From: Megalonaias nervosa
Lineage: Eukaryota > Mollusca > Bivalvia > Unionida > Unionidae
NCBI GenBank assembly: GCA_016617855.1
Contig: JAECUM010004391.1
Span: 85,932-149,931, forward strand
Direction of reading: 5' to 3'
Length of the DNA stretch: 64,000 bases
Position numbers and translations under genes: made by a program. Under the pieces are notes generated by a model. That model was not told the DNA's origin, searched no databases, and saw only the letters and a list, made by a program, of their open reading frames with translations. Below, piece after piece: positions 50,746-62,669 of the stretch (within the stretch, counting starts at the first letter, position 1; the number at the start of each line of letters is the position of its first letter).

Positions 50746-52824
50746 AACCATTACTCATCCCATGCTGGCTCAGTCGTCGCCCGGGTCAACAAGGGCTGTG
50801 CCTTCCGTCATGCACCAGGGCGGAGGTGGAAAGTATGCGACTGGTGCTCAAAGCAGCAAGATTCGTGTCAGGAACAACATCACCATTGGCACTTGGAATG
50901 TGAGAACACTGAGAGCAGCAGGAAAGCTAGAGGAGCTTACATATGAAATGAACAGATACTGCTGGAACATCCTAGGACTGTGTGAGGTATGATGGAAGAA
51001 CACTGGAGAAACAACTACTTTAGAAGGCCACAAACTGTACTTCAGTGGCAGGGAGGACAAATATGAGCAGGGAGTTGGGTTCCTTGTCCACAAGGACAGC
51101 ATGAGTACTGTCATTGGATGTCGGGCAGTCTCCAGCTGGCTCATCACCATCAGCCTCAGGGCAACTCCATTCAACATCACCATCATATAGGCACATGCCC
51201 CAACATCAGACTATGACGATGCAGATGTGGAAGACTTCTATGACCAGCTACAAGATGTTGGAATGCCAAGATAGGCGAGGACGCTTGCATGAACTGGAAA
51301 GGAACATGTGGGCGCTGCTGCAATGCACAGACCAATGAGAGAGGCCTGAGGCTCCTGGAATTCACTAGTTACAATGACCTTATGCTGGCAAACACCTTCG
51401 GCCAACACAAAGCATCTAGAAGATGGACATAGCACAGTCCAAGCGGAGACCATCAGTCAGATCGACTACATCATGGTGAAGAGGTGCGTATAGTCAAGTG
51501 TAAACATCACCAAGACGCGAAGCTTTCCCGGAGCAGACACTGGAAGTGACCAAGATCTGGTGATGATGACCTTCCAGCTATATCTATAGAAGGTCAAGAA
51601 AGAGAGCCACACAAGAATAAAGTCTGATCTCGAGAAACTGAAGGATCTCGAAGTAGCAGAAGCCTTCCAAACAATGATTGGTGGGAAATATGCACCGTTC
51701 ACCACCCTCGACGTTGAAGATACAGACATGGACACATTGATTACCACCTTTAATACAGCAACAACCAAAACAACCAGCAAGATCCTTGGTAGACATTGCC
51801 CAGTCAAGAAGCCCTGGGTCACATCTGAGGTCCTGAACCTGTGTAACAAGAGGAGGGAGCTGAAGAAGAAGAAGAAGAAGGATACAGAAAGGGCAGAGCA
51901 GTACAAGGCAGTCAACCTGGAAGTCAAGAAAAGCATGAAAAAAAGCAAAAGAGACCTGGATAGAAGAACAGTCCAAAGACATTGAGGAAAACCTGAAAAG
52001 GAACGACAGCAAGAAAGTGTACCAACTGGTCCAAGATTTAACAAGCACAAAACAATGGCAAGTTACCTTCTTACAGGACAAAGCCGGAAACTGTCTCACA
52101 GAAGAAAAAGACATTCTGAAAAGATGGACAGAGTACTGTGCAGAACTTTACAACCACCGAGCCACAATAGATCCAGAGGTACTGAACGTCCCTCCAGCAA
52201 CTAACAATGACAACAAGCAGTGAGATCGCTGAGAAAGAGGAAGTCAGCAGGAGTGGACAACATCCCAGCAGAACTGGTCCAAGCAGGGGGAGAAGCAATG
52301 ATTAGCACTCTCACAAACATCTGCAACAAGATCTGGCAAACAGAAGAATGGCCACTGCCATTCACTGATCATCACCCTCCCCAAGAAAGGCAACTTACAA
52401 CTGTGTCAAAACCACTGTAAAATCAGTCTTATAAGCCATCCAAGCAAAGTCATGTTGAGGATACTGCTGAACAGACTAAAGCCACAGGCTGAAAAGATCA
52501 TTGCCGAGGAGCAGGCAGGTTTCAGAGCAGGGTGCAGCACAAGAGAGCAGATTTTCAACCTCAGGATATCGTGTGAGAAGCAACTCCAACACCAGCAAGA
52601 TCTGTACCACGCCTTCATGGATTTCAAGAAGGCATTTGACAGGGTATGGCATGCAGCCTTGTGGGCGACCATGAGACTACAACATCAATGCCATCCTCAT
52701 CACAGTAATAGAGCACCTCTATGACAGGTCACCAGTGCAGTATACTTTCAACGGCAGCATAGGGGACTGTTTCAGAACGACAGTCAGAGTCAGACAAGGC
52801 TGTCTGCTCTCTGCCCCACTTTAA
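50746..52824 (+). mobile_element. RTE-type LINE, 5' part in inverted orientation
   Basis: Plus-strand coding: an APE-type endonuclease start (ITIGTWNVRTLRAAGKLEEL, ~50,880), LGLCEV, VGFLVHKD and HAPTSDYDDADVEDFY, then a linker, then the first half of reverse transcriptase (IPAELVQAGGEAM, AEEQAGFRAGCSTREQIF, FMDFKKAFDRVW) to VRQGCLLS at ~52,810. It stops exactly where the minus-strand part begins (the next family residues are LFNIFLERIM). Many stops are present. Confidence 0.8.
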
Positions 52825-53460
52825 GATATTAGAGATTATAAAATTGCATAGGATCTATAAACAGATGCTTATACATGTGTTAACAGTTACTAATAATAAA
52901 ATTAGTAACTACGTTAATGAGATTCGTCCTTTTTCCCATTGAACAGATCAGTCAGGTGGTATCGTAGAAGAATTAATTACTAATGGATGAGTTAGGTCAC
53001 ATGAATTCGTATTTTGAAATATTTTACTGAGTATTAAGATCTGTCATGTTGGTTATATTGTAACACAGTCATAAAACACTCCTGAATATGTATATACGGT
53101 GAGCACTTAGGAATCAGATTCATTCCTATTCTGGAGTCATTCTTATTTCTCGTATTCCTGTTGTAACATCAAGTCTGCAGACATTTTTTATGTTGAACTT
53201 ACATATTATTTGATAGAAAAAACTTTTGTTTGGATTGTACAGTAGAAACAGAAAGTGTTCATTGGAATATAATATTATTTTGGAACTACTGTGAATTATT
53301 CAAAGGAGTTCTGGACAATGCCATTTTGACAACATCGCGATTCTTTATAGACCAGTACATCCAGTTCTGAAATTTAAATAGAACTTTTTATTCTTTTGGA
53401 CTTTAATGAACTGTTTCAAGATTATTTTGAATTCACTTCGTAATACTACATACTATTAGT

Positions 53461-55190
53461 CTGAGACTAAAGTTAGCCGTGTTCACTCACATAAAGTCAG
53501 TTATTGTAAAGCTGTTTTGTTTCCAACCTAAACTGATTGTCTGACTCATCTGAAAAAACAACAACAAAAATAATATACATGTATTTGTGCATTACATAAA
53601 TTTTAGGTAAGTCTGTATTAAATACATCTTAATGGCTGTAATTTAAAAACAAATTAGGCTGATGTACTGAAATGAATTTTTAAAGCATCCAAGATTTAAA
53701 GCAACAACTAGTAAAGTAAAAGGAGATGATGTTTAAGTTAATTACATCATTTGATAAGAGTATGAAAGAGTAATGGATCTAATAAGGATGGTGACATGCA
53801 AATTATGTTATGGTTTGCAATACAGGTTGTTCACATTTCAAACAATATCTGGATCAGCCAGTTGCTAAACTTCCTAAGATCAAAAGACAGTCAACCTATG
53901 TGAGAGGCCTGTAATGACTAAGAAATCAAAAGAAAAAGCATATAGCTGATCTTGTAACCAATGAACCAGAACTTTACCTTCCTCTATGAGATGTCATTAA
54001 ATACTGAATGACCCCAGACAGTAATAAAATGGGATTTAACTCATTTTTCTTTGCAAAATGTTGAACTCGTTTAAATCAGAGACAGCTTTAATCCACAGGC
54101 AAATAAAGATATGTAAGTATACCTGCGACACTGGCACAAATGGGGGTGACATCCACTTCCACTGCAATAGCACAACTACCTTTCCTTCCATTAAGCAAAC
54201 AAACTGTTTCAACTATCCACCATAATGACAGAAACTATCTCGCTTTTGAATTTTATGTACTGACACCTTCAAGTTACATTGACAATATAATTAGAGTACA
54301 GTGAGTACAAGCAAGATAAGAAATGTTTACATATCAATTCCCATGATATTTTTTTATCTAAATACCACTTTCCTCATGAAGCACAAGTTTAGTTTGCACT
54401 GATTTAGTGGTCACTAGATCCATTGTTTGGTTAGGAAACACCTGGCCACACACTACAGAAAGCAGCGACTGCTACACATGACATTAACGTAGGAGATTTG
54501 CTGGAGGGAAATTATAATGCCCCTTGTGACCAGATGACCACCATGTAAAGGTGACTGTTAAGAGAGGTTTGGCTGTATTGGTAAAAATTACAATTTTAAT
54601 GGCTTACCCCTACACATTTTAATTTGAGAAATTATACCATGTAGCATTTTTTTTTAAAAATCAGATCACTATCGATTTTTGTAATTTTGGGATGCATTTT
54701 CATTAAAAGCTTGGTTTCTTTGCAAAAGCTGGTATAGCTGGTCATAAATAATATAGCACCATTTTTCTGCGATAATTATGTATATAAGCTATTTGTTTTA
54801 GTACTAAACATAACAGACTTTAATAACATCAGCTATGAAATATATTCATTCATAAATAAATTGGAAAAACTAGGCTTGGCAAGACTACACCACATTTTCT
54901 ATGAGAAAAACAAAGATGACTGCATCCATGTTGAACTGAGTGACATTTTTTGCTGGAATCCACGAAAAATCTTTGTATACCCTAATTATTTTTCAAAATG
55001 ATCTTCTTCCAAATTATGGTAACCATCTATGATAGCCATCATTACATTGGAATATACCAAAACTGAAGGTCTGTACAATTTGCTTCCAAACTGGAATTAT
55101 GGTTTTTGATAAAAATACAAAAAACACAGGTTGAGGTCATCTTGACTGTACTATAGTTGATTATTCTTGTCCTGTGTCTCCAATTATTTG
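53461..55190. other. intron sequence, no feature seen
   Basis: AT-rich NUDT2 intron with no supported gene or defined repeat. Confidence 0.4.
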
Positions 55191-55194
55191 ACAG

Positions 55195-55460
55195 GAGCTT
55201 GACATAAGGTAGTGTTTGCATCTGTGGCTTGACATTAGGTAGTGTTTGCATTTGTGACTTGTCATTAGGTAGTGTTTGCATTTGTGGCTTGACATAAGGT
55301 AGTGTTTGCATTTGTGGCTTGACATAAGGTAGTGTTTGCATTTGTGGCTTTACATTAGGTAGTGTTTGCATTTGGGACTTGACATTAGGTGTTCACATTT
55401 GCGGCTTGACATTAGATATTGTTCGCATTTTGGGCCTGACATTTGGAAGTGTTCACATTT
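55195..55460. repeat. 30-bp minisatellite
   Basis: Units GGCTTGACATAAGGTAGTGTTTGCATTTGT-like, eight or more in tandem, near-identical in the centre and degenerate to the right. The 30-bp unit keeps a minus-strand frame open (repeating MQTLPYVKPQ), an artefact. Confidence 0.8.
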
Positions 55461-58400
55461 GGGGTAGGCTTCGACTATCTGTATGGCCACTATGTACCTC
55501 CTTAGGGAAAGACTTTGCATGGCCACAGAACTACATCTAGAAAGACTATTTATATGACTGCCATGTACCAGTACTTGACTCCAAGTAAAAGCATGCATGG
55601 CACCATTTCTAAGTGATAATATTTAGCATCAAGGTTGGAATGTTTCCCAAAAGGTACACATTTGTAATAACCAAAAAGACGTTGACTGCCATTATAATAC
55701 AAATGGCATACCTAGTTAAATCGTGATTGTTATAAATGCTACCTCTCATTATGATTTAGTTTGTATGATGTGTCTTTGTTGAATATAAACCTCTCTATTT
55801 TTGTTTCCATGGGCGCAGCCATATTCATATCATGAGACTCACCTCTGCAGTTAGTGTGAGAGACAATTATTTCCAATGTGTTGATTCTGAACACCAGCAA
55901 TTACCTCAAGCAGCTATGTCAACAGAAAAGCTTATGTGAGTGGGTAAGTGATGTTTTATAGTAAAACAGATAAAATAATTCCACAAATACAAACAATTAA
56001 TATGATCAGAAAGTTAATAAAATATAATCCTGGGTAATGCCAATTAAGTCTTCTTCTCATTTATTCCCATTTTAGTGGACCAGATCAAGTCTGGCACTTA
56101 TCTGTGAGGAAGAGATAACTATGTAAGCACTGTCTACAGGAAAGGTCAACAGCTGACAGTTTCTATACCACATCCCTTGAATTGTAGTGTTGTTTTCTAC
56201 AATTACATATATTTACATGATGAAAAACATCAATAATGAAACTGGACATACTGCCTGGACACACGCAACAGATGCTTTGGCAGGATCTACAATGACTAAG
56301 AAACAGTATTGTGACATACAAACTTATAACAGTGTTCCTTTTAAATAAAATGTTGTTCAAAGTTTCTGTAAGCAAGCACCTGGTTTAAAGGTAAATATTG
56401 AAGTTTAAAGAAATATTTATCAATATTATCAGTAAATCAGCCTTATTTATAATGTGCATCATAACCAATTCTTGTCAACTTTTGCTTTTTCCTACCAATG
56501 CCAAATGTTTTCAAAATCACAGATACATACAAAAAAATAATTAACATAAAAATCCTAGTAAATAATCATCTTAAGTTAGAATGTAGAAATATATACCCGC
56601 ATCTATGATAACCACATGCATATTCTTTTACACATGCCAACTTTGCAAATGTTTACCGGCAGTAAACAAAACCAAGCCATTTACAGCTTTATTCAATATA
56701 TACACGTAATTCAACCCATGGGAGGAAAAAATAATGTTCTAAAGGCTGCATACCATACATACTGTTTTACAGTTGAATGCTACTGCTATTGAACATTAAC
56801 AACTTTGTGTTTAAATCTGAAGGGAAAAAAAAATGGTATTTTTATGCATTCTATCCACACATTAGAGAAACCAGTCTGAACCAGCCTACCGAGGACCAGC
56901 CCTGGTCTACCAGTATATCGACCTAATGCAATAATATGTATGCCTAGCAATCTGAATAAGTCTGATATGTATAAAGAAAATGCTGTAAATTTATTGATCT
57001 AATTAAGACTGACATGTATAAAAAAAATGCTGTAAATGGATTAAATTACTGTTATATGTAGTTTAATACCAAAGTAGAATATTTATTTAATAATAACCAA
57101 TTAATATTGTAACATTTGCCATCTGAATCTTACTTGTGTCCAAAACTTGCTGTTTAATTATAAAATGAATAGAATATATGTCAATTAATGTTCATGTTCT
57201 TTTCAGTCTCCTTAAATTACATAAAAATTATGTTGATAAAAAAATCCAAATAATTTATAAGCCAATCTGCTGATACTTTTTTTTTTAACAATCTACTGAT
57301 TTCATCTCCTGTTATCTATCACTTGTCTGTCAATACTACCATAATTTACTATCTTAAGTAAATATGTAGATATCTAGGAACATATCTCTCTCAGCAAAGC
57401 CTGCCATGTCGACAAATGGTGCCCAATCAGAATCTCAATGGTACAAGATCATCAAGAATATTTCAGACTCGATGCATTCATCAGTCACCATGCTGATAAG
57501 TCCTTACTGCTGCTTGTACACAGCTGTTGTGCAAATGGCCTTTGAACAAGTTTTTTACACGACCACTCTGAAAACAGCCACTGTCATTTTTTCTGAATCA
57601 TAGGGGCTTTACAAATTTTATAAAGTAAGCTGATGAGAAAAGTAAATTTGCCCTTCGGAGATTTAAGCTTTACTCCTTCAATAAAAATAGTCACATTGGC
57701 AGATAATTCTCCCTTATGGGGTACTGCCTCTGTGCTCTAAAAATCTGATAGCCCAACACTCGGGGCCCTTCTAGTTTCAGATTGGACCCCTCCTATATTC
57801 TAAGTGAGGTGCTTTTCAGACTTGTCAAAAAAAAATCAAATAATCCTGAGAAAACATTGATCACACTCATGATATGTGGAAATTTATTTTAAAATTTTTA
57901 AAGACTAGTAAATTACTAATACTGATTCCCTTATGAAGATCGTCTATTTATCATACTTCTATCAAAAGCAGTAAACAGAGTACAAAGCAAAGCATGTGAT
58001 TTATGAATGGGGAACAGATTGCCTGTGTTACTCTAACAGGGGTCAAGCTAGACCTGAATTTTAGGGAGAAGTGACTTTTGGACAGAACAGGGAGAAGTGA
58101 GAGCTGAATATTTGCATTTAACATTGGTTTTAAGCAAAACTAGTATTTTCAAGCAGAAAATTTTCAGAGTTCTATCTATATTATAAACACATTTGGTGCA
58201 TGTTTAAAAACTATTATATTCATATTCAGTGCATTGTGGCAATATGACTTAAAAAGAGAACAACAGAAGCTACACATAAGAAGTGTAATGAATTTTAACT
58301 GAGTAACTAGATTACAGTATTATAATTGCAAGTTAGTACACATGCTTAATCAACTGCCCTTAATCATGTATTGTTTTTCTTTTTACTTTCTGAAAGTTCA

Positions 58401-60773
58401 TTATAAAATGGCATTTGAAAAGATTTCTAAACTTGTCTGAAACAACCCCTGCACCATGTACATGACTGAAAATGCACGTCTTTCAGATCATACTGTTCAT
58501 CTTAATTTCTTTGTTGCCGATAAAACTTTACTGTGACTGTTCATAGACAACACACTGAAGAATTAAAGTCAGTATATGAATGAACTAAACCTTTTTTCTC
58601 AACTGAATCGACAGAGCCAACATGCAAGTGCATCTATTTTTAGAAAGAGGGGTTTTCTTAATGTAACCACTCACTTTATAGCTTCGTTACAACAATCCAT
58701 TGATAGGATTGCAAATGTAAGATTTTATTATTTGTCTATGTACTTGGTGTAACATAATCAATTGGTTAAATAGCATTTGCTCTGCTGTTTTGTTTTTTCT
58801 TCATATTTTTACAAAAATTAACTCAGAATACAACATCGACCTTACAGTGTCTCATCGAATTCCACAACATAGCATTGTTCTGTATATTTATGACCTACAT
58901 AAATGCATTTTGAAGCTAAAGCTTAAATAACATAATATATAGTCTCTGCTTTCTTACAAATTGTATATTTTCCTGAATATATTTGCCCAATGGTTTACAA
59001 AAAGAGGCAATCTAATAAAACCATACTTCCCAGAATGGCAATGTCTGCCATTACAATTCCAAACAGATTTTTATCATGAAAATAATGTACACATGGCAGT
59101 TAAAATATTCATGTTACCCACTGTACTCTTAAAAACTCAGATTGCTACTTACATAAATTTAAGTTTCGAAACACAAATTTTTATGTTTTTTATCATCAAA
59201 TGATAACTTGCGGAAATGGGGCAGTAATAGCTGCTAACTTACTCAGGAAATGGTTAATAGTCAATCAGCTATCAAAATACATGCCTGTGAATGTGCAAGA
59301 GTTTGTTTGTCAGTCAACATCAACTATTTGCTGGCCTGAAGTGTACATTTCGCCTTGAGCTATGTATAAAATAAAACTGGAACGAACCTGGCCAAGGTGA
59401 GGAAGCATCTCAAAAGGAATGGTCATTCAATGTTCCTCAAAAAAAGAATCACACAGTGAAGTCGTTTTCGCTTTCCTAACAGAAGAAGGCGAAGTTTACA
59501 CTTTTTAGGCAACTTAGTCGCCCACTTCGCCTGGTAGCGTCACCCCTGTCTAACTAGTTCTCACACGGCTTTAATACACATGTGACTGTAAAATACCGTT
59601 CCGGATATTTATTTGCTGGAACCAACCAGAACCAGTCTAGTGGGGACCTAAACTGTTCCAGCAATTGTTGCGACCAACACAATGATGCATGGCTGCATAA
59701 TGTCATTAAGGCTAATGTGTACATACAACAATCTGCAAACTGATTACTTTATTGTTAATCGATTACTTTATTGTTGTAATCTGTAGTGCTTAGACAAATG
59801 CAGGAAGGTTGTGTTTTTCAGGTATCATAAGTAATAAAGGGATCAAATGCAGTCATGTTGGCTTTGAGTCTTTGATTATAAAAATCATACAGCCTTTGGT
59901 GAAGTTGAGATAAAAAGAAAAGCTCGACAGGAAATGACTTCTGCAAAAACACTTTAGTAATTATTCAAATTTTTTTCATGGTCTTGTTTTATTTGCTGTC
60001 GGTTTGTTCAAGATTTTTAAATTTAAAGATTAATGAATAATAATTCAGCTCTTCTGAGCTCATGCTTAGACAAATGTATGGAAAAAAGGTTAAACAAATT
60101 AAGTGGTATCTATGAAAAACATCAAAAGTGTACACAGAAACTGTATATAAATCAAGACATGCTTCCAAACATAAACACTGTAGATCCACTGAGTAAGAAG
60201 GGCACTGTTAGAGCAATTATACAATGACTGATCTCAGGACCTGGAGAAAAATTTGCATGAAATTATTCGAGATTCAGATAAAGACAGAAGTTGATCTAAT
60301 ATGATTTTATTTTTATTTTTTCATATTTGAAGGGTAGCAACAATGTGTGAAAAATAATACTGGAAAAGGTACAATGTTGGGCACATGGGTATTAGACTCC
60401 AGGTTTGGGAAGTTTCAGTCAGGTTTTGTTATATTTTTTAAGTCGCTAGCCCTGGGCTTGTGTCTAAAAATGTTCTTCTTTGAGCACTGTGCTTTAACAG
60501 TTTTCTGAGATATATTAAATGAGTATACTACACTTCGACAGCCCCTACCATGTACTGAATAAATACTGCATTTATTACTAAATGTCACCATGAAAACGAT
60601 CCATCATCTCCGACAAGACCACTGAAGACTGACGTTTACAGCCGATATTTTATTACCCACCTCTGATTAGTCCAAACGTGTACCTAGAATTAGTAACTGG
60701 AATAAACAATTTGTCATCCGTTGTATTTCTCTATTTCCGTTCAAATGACAACCAAAAAATAACAGTCTAAGCT
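55461..60773. other. intron sequence, no gene seen
   Basis: More than 5 kb of AT-rich NUDT2 intron. Open frames at 57,406, 58,961 and 60,033 lack domains. No tRNA, LTR ends or SINE boxes were recognised. Confidence 0.4.
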
Positions 60774-60852
60774 CTAAACCAATACTAGTACTAATATTAG
60801 TATCGTAGATAAACCAATACTAGTACTAATATTAGTATCGTAGCTAAGCCAA
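60774..60852. repeat. 37-bp direct repeat with internal palindrome
   Basis: CCAATACTAGTACTAATA and TTAGTATCGTAG form a unit present twice in tandem plus a partial third. Each contains the 14-bp palindrome TACTAATATTAGTA. Confidence 0.65.
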
Positions 60853-61120
60853 TACAGTAATGTGAGCATGAAGGTCTTTAGCTGGCAAGTATACCATTAA
60901 GAAACAGTGCGCATGTTAGTCGAGTTTCCCCTGATCTTTCCCACCCCGTTTCAGATGTCTGGACAGTTGAACATAACTGTCCAAATAACGAAAATTATGG
61001 AAGTTATTAGAGGAGACTCGGAGTATGCCCTACAGTAAACCTGTGACAATGCCATTACTGTGGCTAAGTAACAAAATACAAAAGACAGAAATAATCGTTT
61101 TACAATATGATGAATTCGAC

Positions 61121-61244
61121 CTTTTGGCGGTGTCCAGTGGTGTTCTCCATATGACGTCTGAAGTAATAAATACTGAACTTCGCTTGATATCCGCCTGAAT
61201 ATCAAGAACCCAGCTGCTACTACTACGTTGCTGGCATACGCCAT
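61121..61244 (-). CDS. NUDT2: NUDT2, exon 1
   Basis: ATG at 61244-61242 begins MAYASNVVVAAGFLIFRR, then LLLQTSYGEHHWTPPK, matching the NUDT2 N-terminus (LIIFRR ... FLLLQ ... HHWTPPKG in the family). It ends after 41 codons plus one base at 61,121, followed by the donor GT. The first open frame continues past the donor without family resemblance, which confirms the splice. Together with exon 2 (45578-45900) it gives 148 aa. Start chosen because it fits the family length exactly. Confidence 0.92.
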
Positions 61245-61580
61245 TATTCATCCCCGTTACAAAAAATGAATACATCACGTATGTTCAAAGATAAGCGTCT
61301 GATAATCATGATCAAATCTCGGTACCGATGAATGGTGGGTGCGGATATTTTTGTAACTGTTTTTTCTATACATACTGATCTGGGTATGCGAATACCATTA
61401 CTAGCCTGGATGTATGTAGAACTTATTATTATACTGTGTATTGTACATTTCACTAATAGTACTAAACGTGGGGTCCTGTAACATTTATGATTTTGTTCCA
61501 TGCACTTCTCAATATCATACGTTCATATTCTCTGTGGCCATCGTAAGATAAAATAGATTTTAATAATCTTTGTTATATAT
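61245..61580. other. NUDT2 upstream region
   Basis: Expected to hold the 5' UTR and promoter. No TATA box or obvious motif was identified. Only ~335 bp separate the start codon from the LTR of the second Gmr1-type element, so the LTR could influence NUDT2 transcription. Confidence 0.45.
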
Positions 61581-62535
61581 TGTTACGTGTAGGCTCGTAC
61601 AAATGTAACAAAAGAAAGAGTGAAGTCAACAAGCTTTTTAAATTTTAACAAAATAATTTATTTCCCTAGAAAACAAGATAAAACTATGAAATATGACTTA
61701 CGGTTTGTGAATATAGTCCAAAAATTAATCCTAAAATTGAAAAATATAAGTCCTATCACTAAACAGGTCTAATTGAATCCAGGTTCGAATCTCTATGAAG
61801 TTCCAATATGGAAGACGATGACGTCAGACGAGGTCTTTGTACTGATGGCAACAATTCCTCGTTGAAACACTATTTATAATTTTCTGTTTAGAATACCAGT
61901 ATAAATTTCCACTGAATATCTTTTGCCCCAGAAATTTTATAAAAAGAGCCCTTGTGTAGTTTTCTAGAGAATATGAATTGTTAAATTCCAAAAAATAGAT
62001 GAACTTCAGAACAATCTGACAAGAACAATAAAAACACCTTGAGCTCTGAGGTGTAGGAATGCGACTGAATAAATCTACTACCAAATGGCTGTTTTAAGCC
62101 GCGATTTTAGATCACATGGTGGCTCACGTGACGGGTTACGTGACCACCACTTTGAACAGCACAGTAAAAATAAATGCCATTTAACACGTAGGCAAGAATA
62201 GCCCTATCTAAGAATCGGATTCTCACGCTGGAGAAATAGAAAAGAAAGGCTGTTTACAATTCAGCCAACACGTGCGCCGAAAATGACCTTGGTAATAGCC
62301 AATCATTTTCGCGTAGTGTTTACAAAATCTATGAACCAAAGTGAGCTAAAAATAGTGCTTAAGTCATACTTTTACGTTCTAATCAGACTGATATTTTTTC
62401 AAAAATATCAAATCCCCTGAAAATAATCATTACAATAAAATGTAATGAAACAAAAAATAAAAAATAAAAAAATAAAATAAAATAAAAAGAATTTAAAAAC
62501 TAACACACAAGTAATTAAATTACATATTCGTAACA
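61581..62535 (-). repeat. 3' LTR of Gmr1-type element 2
   Basis: From TGTTACGTGT (61581) to ATTCGTAACA (62535), 955 bp, reverse orientation. It has TGACGTCA at 61819-61826 and a CACGTGAC region, both shared with the 3' LTR of element 1. Confidence 0.85.
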
Positions 62536-62547
62536 CTTCCCCCATAA
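62536..62547 (-). other. polypurine tract of Gmr1-type element 2
   Basis: On the minus strand TTTATGGGGGAAG directly precedes TGTTACG of the LTR. Almost identical to element 1. Confidence 0.75.
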
Positions 62548-62669
62548 AGAGAAAGAAAGATTTATGTAATAAAGCTTTCCTTTTACCATATGTAAATTAT
62601 ACATCAGGTAAAACAAAATTACATAAGAAAACCTTAAGAAGTATACAAAGTGTACATGAAATAAAATTT

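Larger units (their letters stand above)
49690..53460. repeat. ~700-bp interspersed repeat split by a LINE
   Basis: Left part 49,690-49,825 and right part 52,825-53,460 together align with the uninterrupted copy at 41,030-41,740. The point of interruption in both copies is GATATT. Confidence 0.65.
45901..61120 (-). other. NUDT2: NUDT2 intron 1 (15.2 kb)
   Basis: GT donor at 61120-61119 and AG acceptor at 45902-45901. The intron contains a SINE, minisatellites, an RTE LINE nested in another repeat, and an unusual hairpin near its 3' end. No other host exon was recognised inside it. Confidence 0.85.

Noticed and set aside
51466..52114. Long minus-strand frames opposite the LINE
   Set aside because: Antisense shadows of the endonuclease and RT coding region; hydrophobic low-complexity composition.
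55042..55371. 109-aa frame repeating a 10-residue motif
   Set aside because: Translation of a 30-bp minisatellite inside the NUDT2 intron.
57406..57603. 65-codon plus-strand frame
   Set aside because: No domain, no splice or promoter signals, inside the NUDT2 intron.
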